Source of the DNA: Rheinheimera riviphila
Lineage (GTDB): Bacteria > Pseudomonadota > Gammaproteobacteria > Enterobacterales > Alteromonadaceae
NCBI RefSeq assembly: GCF_004005945.1
Contig: NZ_SACS01000022.1
Coordinates: 17,226-81,225 of the forward strand
Reading direction: 5' to 3'
DNA length: 64,000 nucleotides
This document shows positions 16,666 through 26,072 of the stretch, piece after piece. Numbering within the stretch: the first letter of the stretch is position 1; every line of letters starts with the position of its first letter. Under the pieces are notes generated by a model that made no database searches, was not told the origin of the DNA, and saw only the letters and a list, made by a program, of their open reading frames with translations. Both the position numbers and the translations under genes were made by a program.

Positions 16666-18930
16666 ATGCTGGGCCAGCTAAGGCGTATTGTACAGGACGT
16701 TGCGCAAGAACCATCATTGGCTAATGCTTTGGCCGGTCTGGTCTCGAACGTCAAAAATGCGCTGCAAACCGAGTGTTGTTCGGTTTATCTGGCTGACTAT
16801 CAACAACAACAATTTATGCTGATGGCCACCGACGGTCTGAATAAAGACGCCATCGGCAAAGTGGCGATTGGCTTTTCCGAAGGTCTGATTGGCTGGGTTG
16901 GTCAACGCGAAGAACCGATCAACTTAGCTGCCGCTCATCTACATCCCCGTTTTAAAGTGACTCCCGAAGTCAGTGAAGATTGTTTCTCCGCATTTTTAGG
17001 CTGCCCTATTATTCATCACCGTAAAGTGCTGGGCGTGCTGACCATTCAGCAATCGGCGTCGCGGGTGTTTAGTGAAGATGAAGAATCGTTTTTAGTCACC
17101 TTAGGCGTGCAACTGGCGTCGGTGCTGGTCAATGCAGAAATGCGGGAACTGGCCAGTCAGAGCTCACCCAAACATGTGCATGTCGGGCAGTTACAAGGTT
17201 TAATCGGCGCGCCGGGTATTGCCATTGGTCAAGGGTTTGTGCTGCAACCGGCCAGCGATTTTGATGCTATTTCGCTACAAAAATCGGATGACCCTGAAAA
17301 AGAATTATCGCGTTTTTACCGCGCGGTGAAAGTCACCAAAGCCGAGTTTAACCGTCTCGCCGAGCGGATGTCCGGGCATTTGCCCCCCGATGCGCTGGCG
17401 ATTTTTGATGTGTATCACCAGTTATTAGATGCCGCGAGTTTGGGTAACGAGATTGAAGCGCAAATCGCTGAAGGCTGGTGTGCCAAAAGTTCGCTGAAAC
17501 GGGTAGTGGAGAAGTTTGCCCGCCAGTTTGACGACATGGACGATGCGTACCTGCGCGAACGTGGTACCGATATCCGCGATTTAGGCCAGCGGGTTCTCAA
17601 TCATTTACTCGAAACCGAACAACGTCATCACAAATTGCCAGAACACGTGGTATTGGTCGCGGAAAACGTCACGGCCACCATGCTGGCCGAGATCCCTCGG
17701 GTGCAGCTTGTCGCGATAGTGTCTTTAAAAGGTTCGGTCAACTCGCATGCCGCTATTATGGCCCGGGCCTTGGGTATTCCGGCGGTGATGGGCGTCGACG
17801 AACTACCGCTGATGCAATGGCAAGGCCAGCAACTGATAGTTGATGGTTATCAGGGCAATATTCTGGTGTCACCGGCTGAAGCGATTTGTCATGAATATCG
17901 CCAGCTGATGAATAAAGACGCTGAGCTGAATGCCCGTTACCAGGCGGAATTACACTTGCCGGGGCAAAGTGCCTGTGGCGCGCGCTTTAATCTGATGGTG
18001 AACTCTGGCCTTGCGATTGAACTTGAAACGACGCAATCGGAATTTACCGATGGCGTTGGTTTATACCGCACTGAATTTCCGTTTATTATTCGTAGCCGTT
18101 TTCCAACCGAACAAGAGCAGATTGAACTTTATAGCAAAGTGCTGACCGGTTACCCGGATAAACCGGTGGTGATGCGCACCTTGGATGTCGGTGGTGATAA
18201 GCCTTTGCCTTATTTCCCGATTTCTGAAGAAAACCCATTTTTAGGCTGGCGTGGTATTCGGTTAACGCTGGATCATCCGGAAATTTTCCTGGTGCAAATT
18301 CGCGCTATGCTCAAAGCGAATATCGGCAATGGCAATTTACATATCTTATTGCCGATGATTTCAGATTTAGCCGAAGTTGATGAGTCGCTGCGTTTGATTA
18401 AACAAGCCTGGTTTGAAGTGGACGATGAAGTCAATCAGCAACATGTGGTGCCAAAACCAAAAGTTGGGGTGATGATTGAAGTCCCTTCGATAATGTACCA
18501 GTTACCTGAACTCGCACGGAAAGTCGATTTTTGCTCGGTTGGCACCAACGATTTAACCCAATATTTGTTGGCGGTGGATCGCAACAATCCACGGGTTGGC
18601 AATTTGTATGATGCGCTGCACCCTTCAGTACTTCGCGCGTTGCACCAGCTCGGGCAACAAACCCATGGCCTGCAATTTCCGGCCAGTATTTGTGGTGAAT
18701 TGGCTGGTGAACCGATCGGCGTGTTGATCCTGGCGGCGATGGGGTTTAACCGTTTTAGTATGAACCATCGAAACCTGGCGAAAATCAAATGGTTACTGCG
18801 TCGGATTGATTTGTCTGAACTGAAGTTATTGTTACCGGAAATTCTGGCTTGTCAGTCGCCAAAACAAGTCCGGCTGCAAGTACAGCGTTTCCTCGATCAA
18901 AAACAACTATTAAATCAACTGCGCGCCTAA
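16666..18930 (+). CDS. ptsP: PTS enzyme I-Ntr (phosphoenolpyruvate-protein phosphotransferase PtsP)
   Basis: The 754-residue protein is the first enzyme of the nitrogen phosphotransferase chain (PtsP - NPr - EIIA-Ntr). An N-terminal GAF domain (about residues 15-165) precedes the enzyme I body. The phosphorylated histidine is H361 in SVNSHAAIMARALG, the PEP-binding domain shows GVGLYRTEFPFI and RTLDVGGDKPLPYF, and the catalytic cysteine is in ASICGELAGEP. It follows rppH closely and a GGGG ribosome-binding site is present. Confidence 0.96.
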   Translation: MLGQLRRIVQDVAQEPSLANALAGLVSNVKNALQTECCSVYLADYQQQQFMLMATDGLNKDAIGKVAIGFSEGLIGWVGQREEPINLAAAHLHPRFKVTPEVSEDCFSAFLGCPIIHHRKVLGVLTIQQSASRVFSEDEESFLVTLGVQLASVLVNAEMRELASQSSPKHVHVGQLQGLIGAPGIAIGQGFVLQPASDFDAISLQKSDDPEKELSRFYRAVKVTKAEFNRLAERMSGHLPPDALAIFDVYHQLLDAASLGNEIEAQIAEGWCAKSSLKRVVEKFARQFDDMDDAYLRERGTDIRDLGQRVLNHLLETEQRHHKLPEHVVLVAENVTATMLAEIPRVQLVAIVSLKGSVNSHAAIMARALGIPAVMGVDELPLMQWQGQQLIVDGYQGNILVSPAEAICHEYRQLMNKDAELNARYQAELHLPGQSACGARFNLMVNSGLAIELETTQSEFTDGVGLYRTEFPFIIRSRFPTEQEQIELYSKVLTGYPDKPVVMRTLDVGGDKPLPYFPISEENPFLGWRGIRLTLDHPEIFLVQIRAMLKANIGNGNLHILLPMISDLAEVDESLRLIKQAWFEVDDEVNQQHVVPKPKVGVMIEVPSIMYQLPELARKVDFCSVGTNDLTQYLLAVDRNNPRVGNLYDALHPSVLRALHQLGQQTHGLQFPASICGELAGEPIGVLILAAMGFNRFSMNHRNLAKIKWLLRRIDLSELKLLLPEILACQSPKQVRLQVQRFLDQKQLLNQLRA

Positions 18931-19052
18931 GCCGCATTCAGCGCAACGTTTATTTATAAGCGTTGCATTGCGATGGTTTTGGCGCTTGAAAAAGTCGGCG
19001 CCAGTGTTATTCTGCGACCGCAATCATTCATCCATCGACACAAGGGTAGTGC

Positions 19053-19859
19053 ATGTCTTCCAGCTTTATCGTATTCCCGCAAATTGATCCGGTTATTTTC
19101 AGTGTTGGCCCGCTCAGCGTTCGCTGGTACGGGCTGATGTATTTAATCGCCTTTTTAATGGCGAATCTGATTGCCAATCGCGCAGCCGATAAGCCAAATT
19201 CCGGCTGGAGTCGCGATCAGGTCAGCGACTTGATGTTTTTTGGCTTTCTCGGCGTGGTGCTGGGCGGGCGTATTGGTTATGTGTTGTTCTATCAGTTTGG
19301 GTTGTTTTTAGATGATCCGCTGTATCTGTTTCGGATCTGGGAAGGTGGCATGTCGTTCCACGGCGGAGTGTTGGGCGTGATGACGGCGATGATTTATTTC
19401 GCCTGGCGTACCCAGAAAAACTACCTGCAATTGGGTGATTTTGTGGTGATGCTGCTGCCACTGGGTTTAGGTGCTGGCCGGATTGGTAATTTTATCAATG
19501 CCGAATTGTGGGGCCGCACCACGGATGTGCCTTGGGCGGTGTTATTCCCAGGCGCCGGTCCATTGCCGCGCCACCCATCACAACTTTATGAATTTGTGCT
19601 CGAAGGGTTAGTGTTGTTTGTGCTGCTGTTGTGGTATCGCTCGAAGCAGCCGCCGGCCGGTAATGTCGCTGGTTTATTCCTGGCGGGGTACGGTAGTTTC
19701 CGTTTTATCGTGGAGTTTTACCGCGAGCCGGATGCCCACCTTGGCGTGTTATCGCTGGGCATGTCGATGGGGCAGTGGTTATGCCTGCCGATGATTATTT
19801 CAGGCGTTGGTTTAATCAGCTGGGGTTATCTGCGTCGTTCACGTGGAGCTTTGATATGA
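19053..19859 (+). CDS. lgt: Prolipoprotein diacylglyceryl transferase
   Basis: Lgt transfers diacylglycerol from phosphatidylglycerol to the cysteine of prolipoproteins in the inner membrane. The 268-residue polytopic protein shows the signature [18 protein letters not shown], the HPSQLYEF motif, [11 protein letters not shown] near residue 100 and the YRWYGLMY-type start ([12 protein letters not shown]). Its stop overlaps the thyA start (ATGA). Confidence 0.97.
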   Translation: MSSSFIVFPQIDPVIFSVGPLSVRWYGLMYLIAFLMANLIANRAADKPNSGWSRDQVSDLMFFGFLGVVLGGRIGYVLFYQFGLFLDDPLYLFRIWEGGMSFHGGVLGVMTAMIYFAWRTQKNYLQLGDFVVMLLPLGLGAGRIGNFINAELWGRTTDVPWAVLFPGAGPLPRHPSQLYEFVLEGLVLFVLLLWYRSKQPPAGNVAGLFLAGYGSFRFIVEFYREPDAHLGVLSLGMSMGQWLCLPMIISGVGLISWGYLRRSRGALI

Positions 19860-20689
19860 AACAGTATTTAGACTTAATGCGCCATGTGTTGGCCGAAGGT
19901 CATCAGAAAACCGATCGCACCGGTACCGGTACCATCAGCGTGTTTGGCTATCAGATGCGCTTTGATTTAAGTCAGGGTTTTCCGCTGGTCACTACTAAAA
20001 AATGTCATTTAAAATCAATTATTCATGAGCTGTTGTGGTTTTTGCAAGGCGACACCAATATCGGGTATCTGAAAGCCAATGGCGTGTCGATTTGGGATGA
20101 ATGGGCCACCGACAGCGGTGAGTTAGGCCCGGTCTACGGAGCTCAGTGGCGCAGTTGGCAAACGCCGGATGGCCAGGTGATTGACCAAATCAGCCAGTTA
20201 ATTGCCGATATTAAACGCACACCGGATTCGCGCCGGTTGATCGTGAGCGGCTGGAATCCGGCGGTGTTACCGGATACCCGAATGTCACCAAAAGACAATG
20301 CTGCTGCCGGTCGTCAGGCGTTGCCACCTTGTCACACCTTGTTCCAGTTTTACGTGAATGATGGCAAATTGTCTTGCCAGCTGTATCAGCGCAGCGCCGA
20401 CATTTTGCTGGGCGTGCCCTTTAACATCGCCAGTTATGCACTGTTGACGATGATGGTGGCGCAAGTGTGTGAATTAAAGCCTGGTGATTTTGTGCATACC
20501 TTTGGTGATGCGCATTTGTATCTAAACCACTTGGAACAGGTACAGCTGCAACTGAGCCGTGAACCTTATCCAATGCCGACGATGAAGATTAATCCGGCGG
20601 TCACCGACATTTTCGGTTTTACCTTTGCGGATTTCGAATTGCAGAATTATCAGTCGCATCCGGCGATTAAAGCGCCGATTGCCATTTAA
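19856..20689 (+). CDS. thyA: Thymidylate synthase
   Basis: ThyA methylates dUMP to dTMP with methylenetetrahydrofolate. The 277-residue product has the catalytic cysteine C159 in [11 protein letters not shown] and the dUMP-binding QRSAD and [12 protein letters not shown] segments. It is 13 residues longer than E. coli ThyA; the extra residues sit just before the active site ([15 protein letters not shown]), an insertion seen in some other bacterial ThyA proteins. The ATG overlaps the lgt stop; the frame also extends upstream inside lgt, which I reject as a start. Confidence 0.97.
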   Translation: MKQYLDLMRHVLAEGHQKTDRTGTGTISVFGYQMRFDLSQGFPLVTTKKCHLKSIIHELLWFLQGDTNIGYLKANGVSIWDEWATDSGELGPVYGAQWRSWQTPDGQVIDQISQLIADIKRTPDSRRLIVSGWNPAVLPDTRMSPKDNAAAGRQALPPCHTLFQFYVNDGKLSCQLYQRSADILLGVPFNIASYALLTMMVAQVCELKPGDFVHTFGDAHLYLNHLEQVQLQLSREPYPMPTMKINPAVTDIFGFTFADFELQNYQSHPAIKAPIAI

Positions 20690-20820
20690 TGCAGTGATTT
20701 GTCTTAAAACTGTCATGGACCTTTGTCACAACTGTCACAGACATTTTCGATAATAGCTTTACCAGACACGGATTGATGTGAAAGGTAACATTCCTGCGAT
20801 ACCCTGCTTGTCTTGTTTTT

Positions 20821-20847
20821 AACCGGCTGAATTCAGCCGGTTTTTTT
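20821..20847 (+). terminator. Rho-independent terminator downstream of thyA
   Basis: A perfect inverted repeat (aaccggctga / tcagccggtt) with a 2-base loop runs into seven T residues. It lies 130 bases after thyA and before the ECF sigma operon. Confidence 0.9.
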
Positions 20848-20963
20848 ATGTTTAAAATTTTTAAATCAAATTTCTGCAGTTTTTTTTTGCGGCCTTTAAA
20901 CCATGCCGCTATGGTGTACGACAAACCTTTCAAATCAGTCACAAATCCGGAAGTTTACATCGA

Positions 20964-21476
20964 ATGCAGGATCAGCTCGAAGGCTGGATACAGCAGGCTA
21001 AAAATGGTGATCAGAAGAGTTTTTATCTGATATATCATCATTTTAAAGGACGCGTTTTTGCAGTTTGCTTACGATTACTCGCCGACAGAGCACAAGCTGA
21101 AGATGCCTGCCAGGAGGCTTTTGTCAGAGTCTGGCAGCAGTTGCCTGGTTTTCGGGGCGATAGTGCATTTTCGACCTGGTTACATACTATCGCCAGCCGT
21201 GCTGCGGTGGATTTGTTTCGTAAAAACAAAGTGTCGCGGTTAAATCTGGATGTCGAGGTGCCGGACATCGCATTTGAACACGCACATGCCGATCCGCAAT
21301 TGGAACAAGCCATTTTACGATTACCGGATCAGGCCAGAGCCGTCTTTGTATTGTTTGCGCTGGAAGGCTATCTGCATCAGGAAATTGCCGGGATGTTGGA
21401 TATTGCCGAGGGTACCAGCAAGGCACAATATCACCGTGCCCGTCAGCTATTAAGAGGTTGGTTAGATGAAAACTGA
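20964..21476 (+). CDS. ECF-type RNA polymerase sigma factor
   Basis: The 170-residue protein contains region 2 (YHHFKGRVFAVCLRLLADRA, then AEDACQEAFVRVWQ and STWLHTIASRAAVD) and region 4 (LPDQARAVFVLFALEGYLHQ, then EIAGMLDIAEGTSKAQYHRA). Regions 1 and 3 are absent, as in group 4 sigma factors. The last 11 bases overlap the next gene, a membrane-anchored protein of anti-sigma layout, which suggests a sigma/anti-sigma pair responding to an envelope signal. Confidence 0.93.
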   Translation: MQDQLEGWIQQAKNGDQKSFYLIYHHFKGRVFAVCLRLLADRAQAEDACQEAFVRVWQQLPGFRGDSAFSTWLHTIASRAAVDLFRKNKVSRLNLDVEVPDIAFEHAHADPQLEQAILRLPDQARAVFVLFALEGYLHQEIAGMLDIAEGTSKAQYHRARQLLRGWLDEN

Positions 21477-22047
21477 ACAGGATTTACAACAACGTTTGGC
21501 GCAATTGCCCGACAGCATAGAGCCGCCACGTGATTTATGGCCGGAATTGGCTGCCCGGCTGGCGCAGACGCCACAACAAGCACCGGTCGTGATAGCGCCA
21601 CCGGCCATCAAAGTTCAGACAGGCTGGTGGCTGGCGGCAGCCGCAGCAGTGCTTTTCACGGTCTGGGCGCCGTGGCAACAATCCGGGGATCAGCCCTTTG
21701 TGGCACAACAAGATCAGCCGACACAACCAGATCAACAGCAGGTCGCATTGCCAGACCGTGAATTTACGGTCAGCGCCGCGCGGGTCAGAGCAACCAGCGA
21801 AACCCAATGGCGGCTAAGTAGCGAATTTGAACAACAACGGGCCTTACAACTGGCACAAATCAACCAGGTGCCGGAGATTTATCAAGATTGGAAACAACAA
21901 CTGCAGATCTGGAAACAGGCGACCAACCTGGTCCTGCTGGCGTTGCAATATCAACCGGATGAACCCGGATTACTCAGACAGCTGTCTAGATTGCAGCAAC
22001 AAGAATTGGCTTATTTACAAAAAGTGGTCCTTGCGGATCAGACCTAA
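21466..22047 (+). CDS. Predicted anti-sigma factor (single-pass membrane protein)
   Basis: The 193-residue product has a cytoplasmic-type N-terminus (about 50 residues, with PPRDLWPELAARL), one membrane segment (WWLAAAAAVLFTVWAPW) and a Gln-rich C-terminal region predicted to be periplasmic and helical. No zinc-binding HXXXCXXC motif is present. Assignment as an anti-sigma factor rests on topology and on overlap with the ECF sigma gene. The ATG follows AAGAGG. Confidence 0.7.
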   Translation: MKTEQDLQQRLAQLPDSIEPPRDLWPELAARLAQTPQQAPVVIAPPAIKVQTGWWLAAAAAVLFTVWAPWQQSGDQPFVAQQDQPTQPDQQQVALPDREFTVSAARVRATSETQWRLSSEFEQQRALQLAQINQVPEIYQDWKQQLQIWKQATNLVLLALQYQPDEPGLLRQLSRLQQQELAYLQKVVLADQT

Positions 22048-22061
22048 TCAGGAGAATTACC

Positions 22062-23057
22062 ATGACTTTTACTCAAAAATCGACCATGAAAACATTTACG
22101 CCAAAGCGTATCGCGCTGGTATTACTGAGCGTCATTTGTGTGTCGCAGCCGGCTGTTGCCGCTGAACAAATTAACGAACAGCGCGATGTAAAGGCCAATG
22201 AAAAAATTTACATTGAGAACATGCGCGGCAATGTCGAAATTAAAGCGGTCAGCAAAAATGTGTTTAGTGTCAAAGGCAAACTGGATGAAAAGGCTGAAGG
22301 ATTTGAGCTGATTTCCAAAGATGGTTTTACCCGTTTTGAAGTGAAAATGCCACGAACTACTTATAGTGGCTGGAATGACAACGGCGAAAAAGAAGGTTCG
22401 ATGCTGCAAATTGAAGTGCCGGTCGGCAGTCAGATTGAGTTTAGCGGCGTCAATGCCAATGTCACCGCTACTGGGGTTGAAGGTGGCAGCAAACTGACCA
22501 CCGTCAACGGCACCATTGTTGCCAAACAGCTCAAAAATGAAGTGAGTCTGGAAACAGTGAATGGTGAAATCGACAGCATTGATAACTCGGGCCGGATCAA
22601 ACTCAATACCGTCAATGGTGAAATTGATGATAAAGGCTCAAGTGGTCGTTTGTCAGCAGAATCGGTCAATGGCGAAATTACCCTGGAAAGTAAAGCCAGT
22701 GAAATTGATGTCTCAGTGGTGAATGGTGAAGCGGATCTGAAACTGGAAGGGACCGAGCGACTGGACTTCAGTGCCGTCAACGGTGAAATTAAAGCTGATT
22801 TAAAAGGCAGTCTGGCTCCTCGTATCAACACCAGTACCGTCAGCGGTTCGGCCACGTTAAAACTGGAACCTAAAGTCAGCGCGCGTTTTAAACTGGAGGC
22901 CAGTGCCGGTGGGGATATCGACAATAAACTGACGTCACAAAAAGCGGACAAAGCCAAATATGGCCCGCGCCGTAGCCTGGAATTTAGCACCGGCTCTGGC
23001 GATGGTAGTATTGATATGTCCACTGTCAGCGGTGATCTGACGGTTGAATCACGTTAA
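22062..23057 (+). CDS. Exported DUF4097-type beta-helix repeat protein
   Basis: A signal peptide (ALVLLSVICVSQPAVAAEQ) leads into a repeat protein. From about residue 125 the motif [TSAV]VNGEI recurs roughly every 18-20 residues (TVNGEIDS, TVNGEIDD, SVNGEITL, VVNGEADL, AVNGEIKA, TVSGSATL, TVSGDLTV), the hallmark of DUF4097 right-handed beta-helix or adhesin-like proteins. It follows the anti-sigma gene by 14 bases with an AGGAG site, so it is probably the third gene of the sigma operon and a surface or periplasmic target or sensor. Its molecular role is unknown. Confidence 0.82.
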   Translation: MTFTQKSTMKTFTPKRIALVLLSVICVSQPAVAAEQINEQRDVKANEKIYIENMRGNVEIKAVSKNVFSVKGKLDEKAEGFELISKDGFTRFEVKMPRTTYSGWNDNGEKEGSMLQIEVPVGSQIEFSGVNANVTATGVEGGSKLTTVNGTIVAKQLKNEVSLETVNGEIDSIDNSGRIKLNTVNGEIDDKGSSGRLSAESVNGEITLESKASEIDVSVVNGEADLKLEGTERLDFSAVNGEIKADLKGSLAPRINTSTVSGSATLKLEPKVSARFKLEASAGGDIDNKLTSQKADKAKYGPRRSLEFSTGSGDGSIDMSTVSGDLTVESR

Positions 23058-23066
23058 GTAGCAGCA

Positions 23067-23096
23067 GATGGTTGTTGTGTTGCCGCAACAACCATC
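23067..23096. terminator. Hairpin between the DUF4097 gene and fadL
   Basis: A perfect 11-bp inverted repeat (gatggttgttg / caacaaccatc) with an 8-base loop separates two convergent genes. No T tract follows on either side. Confidence 0.6.
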
Positions 23097-23130
23097 GCTA
23101 TCTATAACTATCTAAAGTTCCAAGCGAAAA

Positions 23131-24597
23131 TTAATAGCGATAATTCAGCTGCATACCCAGAACCTGGGCATGGTTTTTAAACGATGCCTGCAACTGCGAT
23201 TTATAAATGCGTTGATCGTTGGCATTAAATTCATGCTCGTTAATCGACAGCGCACTCATCCACATGTAACCGTAAGCAAGATCCAACGTCCAGTGGCGAT
23301 TGATGGTCCAGTTGGCGCCGACAGTCCACCACAGCCGATCGGCCGTCGGTACCCTGGCTGTTTTGTGACTTTGTGAGATCGGATTCTCATCGTATGCAAC
23401 ACCGGTTTTTAGCGTTAAATCCGGCTGGTATTGCCAGGTCAGGCCAAGTGCCGTCGACCAGCTATCACGCCAGTATTCCGGGATGTAACCGATGTAGCCC
23501 GGCTTGGCCAGATTTTGCGGTTGGCTGGTTGAAAGTGACAGCGATGGTTTAGCATCGACGCTCACAATTTCAATATTTTTAAAAGCACTCCAACCGGTCC
23601 AGTTGACGCTGGCCTGCCAGGACCAGTCGCTGGTCAGTTGTTGATCCAAACTCAGCATTAAGTTTGCCGGCGTGGTCAGGGCCAGCTGGCTTGCTTCGGT
23701 GAGTTGCGACTGTGCCGCCAGTTTGCCGGTAGCTTTGTCGATGGCTGGCAGTTGCGGCGCGACCACAATGTAATTGGCTGAACCTGCCACATTGGCGCCG
23801 GTGATTGGGGTGTTGCGGATCACCGAATCGCCCTGTAACGTAAACTTCAGCTCTGAGTGGTAGACGATAGCCAGCTTCAGACCCGACATTGGTTGACCAT
23901 GCAGTCCTAAACTGTAACCCGCGGCGACATCGTCACCTGACACTTCATAATGGCTGTCGCAATAAGCCGCATTGTAGACATCCCGCTGATAAATAGCGTT
24001 AATTTTGCTTCCTGTTTCGCACAAGCCATTGTGATCTTTGTATTTGGATAAAGTGCCTTCAGCATGATTCAGGTTCAGACCTAAGCCAATGGACCACTGC
24101 GGAGTCAGTTCATAAGACACCGAACCTTGCAGTGCCAGTACCTGAATGGCCGTTTCATCGGCGAAATAGCGGCCGGCCCAATCATGGTCATAGTCGCTCG
24201 ATAAACCAAAAGGCACATAAAAACCAAAGCCGTAGTGGACGTCGTCGTTTAGTTCATCCGCAAAAAACGCAAAAGGTACCGCTTCAATTAAACTATTTTT
24301 ACCTGAGCTGCGACCAATCACTGCGGCGCCGTTGGCATTGGCTGCGGCAACATCGCGGTATTGGGTGTCAGCATCGATAATATTCAGGCCGCCGGCCCAT
24401 TGTGGCCCTTTGAGCTGACTGAGCGCCGCCGGATTTGAGTAGACCAGACTGGCATCGCTGATTTGTGCGCCGCGGCCAGCATAAGCATTACCCATGCTAC
24501 TGACCGATTGTTCATAAAGTTTATAGCCTTCGGCGTGTGCCAGGCCGGTGTGCAGCAAACAGGCAATCGCCACTGCAATAGACGATGGTTTAAACAT
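23131..24597 (-). CDS. fadL: OmpP1/FadL family outer-membrane long-chain fatty acid transporter
   Basis: The 488-residue protein has a signal peptide ending GLAHAEG followed by the FadL-type hatch and barrel start (YEQSVSSMGNAYAGRGA, then DASLVYSNPAAL). It ends in an aromatic strand (MQLNYRY). FadL proteins take long-chain fatty acids or other hydrophobic compounds across the outer membrane. ATG 24597 has AGGAAG before it; the frame is open to 24630. A FadR-like operator about 50 bases upstream supports a fatty-acid role. Confidence 0.9.
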   Translation of the reverse strand: MFKPSSIAVAIACLLHTGLAHAEGYKLYEQSVSSMGNAYAGRGAQISDASLVYSNPAALSQLKGPQWAGGLNIIDADTQYRDVAAANANGAAVIGRSSGKNSLIEAVPFAFFADELNDDVHYGFGFYVPFGLSSDYDHDWAGRYFADETAIQVLALQGSVSYELTPQWSIGLGLNLNHAEGTLSKYKDHNGLCETGSKINAIYQRDVYNAAYCDSHYEVSGDDVAAGYSLGLHGQPMSGLKLAIVYHSELKFTLQGDSVIRNTPITGANVAGSANYIVVAPQLPAIDKATGKLAAQSQLTEASQLALTTPANLMLSLDQQLTSDWSWQASVNWTGWSAFKNIEIVSVDAKPSLSLSTSQPQNLAKPGYIGYIPEYWRDSWSTALGLTWQYQPDLTLKTGVAYDENPISQSHKTARVPTADRLWWTVGANWTINRHWTLDLAYGYMWMSALSINEHEFNANDQRIYKSQLQASFKNHAQVLGMQLNYRY

Positions 24598-24646
24598 AAT
24601 GCTTCCTGAGGGTTGATAAAATTTGGTCACAGACTGCTGTTATGAT

Positions 24647-24663
24647 TATTGGTCAGACCTGTG
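24647..24663 (-). promoter_or_regulatory. FadR-like operator upstream of fadL
   Basis: The sequence tattggtcagacctgtg contains the full FadR core TGGTCNGACC and matches most of the known 17-bp site. It is 50 bases upstream of the fadL start codon, where a repressor could block the promoter. FadR control of fadL is established in E. coli; here it is inferred from the site. Confidence 0.6.
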
Positions 24664-24931
24664 GCGGCGCAGTATAGAGCCTGTTTTGCCTAGAGTACAT
24701 GCTCTAAAACTCGTGAAATATGTGAACTGTCGTGCCGGGGGTTGAGCTAAATCACTAATAGATAGCGATTTTCGCCAATGCTCTGAAATATCTTGTTGCA
24801 CTCTAAGCGTACTGAATTGATTTATCTTAATGATTTAAAAGAATAAAATAATCCTATTCCAGCATGGCATGCCAGATGCTATATCGGTCACAGTGAAGTT
24901 TAAAATTGCTCTTACAGCCAAGGAAATGTTT

Positions 24932-25999
24932 ATGAAAACCCCATCAAAATTAGCCAGTGCTATCAGTGTGTCGTTACTTGCCTCCGTTCTGTTGCTGTCA
25001 GGCTGTGAATCTGCTTCCGGCAGCCCGGACACTGAGAAAAAAGATGTGGTGGTCAGCATTCCGGTTGAAGCCAGCAAAGTCAGTCGCGGCGCCATCAGCA
25101 GCACGTACCGCACCACTTCTACACTGGAAGCCAAAGCCGACGCCGAAGTAAACAGTAAAGCAACCGGTCTGGTGAAAACCGTGCTGGTGGAAGAAGGGGA
25201 CCATGTTGAAGCAGGTCAGGTGCTGGCCACTTTAGATACCGAGCGTCAACGTATTCAACTGGCGCAAGGCAAAGCCGAGTTAGGCCAGCTGACAAGTGAA
25301 ATGGTCCGGATGGAAAAAATGTATCAGCGCAAACTTGTCAGCGCTGATGTCTACGACAAATTAAAATGGCAGTTAGAATCGATGACTGCCGCTGTCGGGA
25401 TGCAGGAACTTTCATTGCGCGATACCGAAATCCGCGCGCCGATATCCGGGGTGATTGCCCGTCGTTATGTCAAAGTGGGTCAACTGATCACTGAATATTC
25501 ATCAAAAGCCTTATTCCACGTGGTGTCACAACAACGTTTGGAAGCAGTGATCAATTTACCGGAACATCAATTACAACGGGCCAAAGTTGGCCAAACCGCT
25601 TATCTGAATTTTGCTGGCATGCCACAACATCAGGCGCAAATTGTGCGGATTTCGCCAGTGGTTGATGCGACTTCAGGTACGGCGCGTGTCACCATCGGTA
25701 TTGATAACAACGATTTAGTATTAAAAGCCGGCATGTTCGCTCAGGTCGAATTGCAGTATGACGCCAAAGCCGATGCCTTATTAGTGCCAAAACGTGCCGT
25801 GTTAGCCATGGACAACACCAGCTCGGTGTTTGTGGTGAATGATGGCAAAGTCAGCCGTAAACTGGTGAAAACCGGTTATGAATCTGATGCTTTCCTGGAA
25901 GTGATTGAAGGACTGGCGGAAGGCGACCAGGTGGTTACTGCCGGTCAGGCGAGCCTGAAAGATAAAAGCACCGTTAATATCGTCAACGTTAAAAGCTAA
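24932..25999 (+). CDS. RND efflux periplasmic adaptor (membrane fusion protein) lipoprotein
   Basis: The 355-residue product has a lipobox (LLLSGC), a lipoyl/barrel-sandwich half (VKTVLVEEGDHVEAGQVLA), an alpha-hairpin (ELGQLTSEMVRMEKMYQRKL), the second lipoyl half (IRAPISGVIARRYVKVG), and beta-barrel and membrane-proximal domains. It links the inner-membrane RND pump to an outer-membrane channel. ATG 24932 follows AAGGA; a longer frame from 24869 exists but would place residues before the signal peptide. Two RND permeases follow, and no outer-membrane channel gene is in the cluster. Confidence 0.92.
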   Translation: MKTPSKLASAISVSLLASVLLLSGCESASGSPDTEKKDVVVSIPVEASKVSRGAISSTYRTTSTLEAKADAEVNSKATGLVKTVLVEEGDHVEAGQVLATLDTERQRIQLAQGKAELGQLTSEMVRMEKMYQRKLVSADVYDKLKWQLESMTAAVGMQELSLRDTEIRAPISGVIARRYVKVGQLITEYSSKALFHVVSQQRLEAVINLPEHQLQRAKVGQTAYLNFAGMPQHQAQIVRISPVVDATSGTARVTIGIDNNDLVLKAGMFAQVELQYDAKADALLVPKRAVLAMDNTSSVFVVNDGKVSRKLVKTGYESDAFLEVIEGLAEGDQVVTAGQASLKDKSTVNIVNVKS

Positions 26000-26072
26000 T
26001 CTCTGAATCATCTGATGCCCGGAGCTATCGCGCCGGGCGCACTCCCACAATAAAAACTACAGGAAGAATTCG

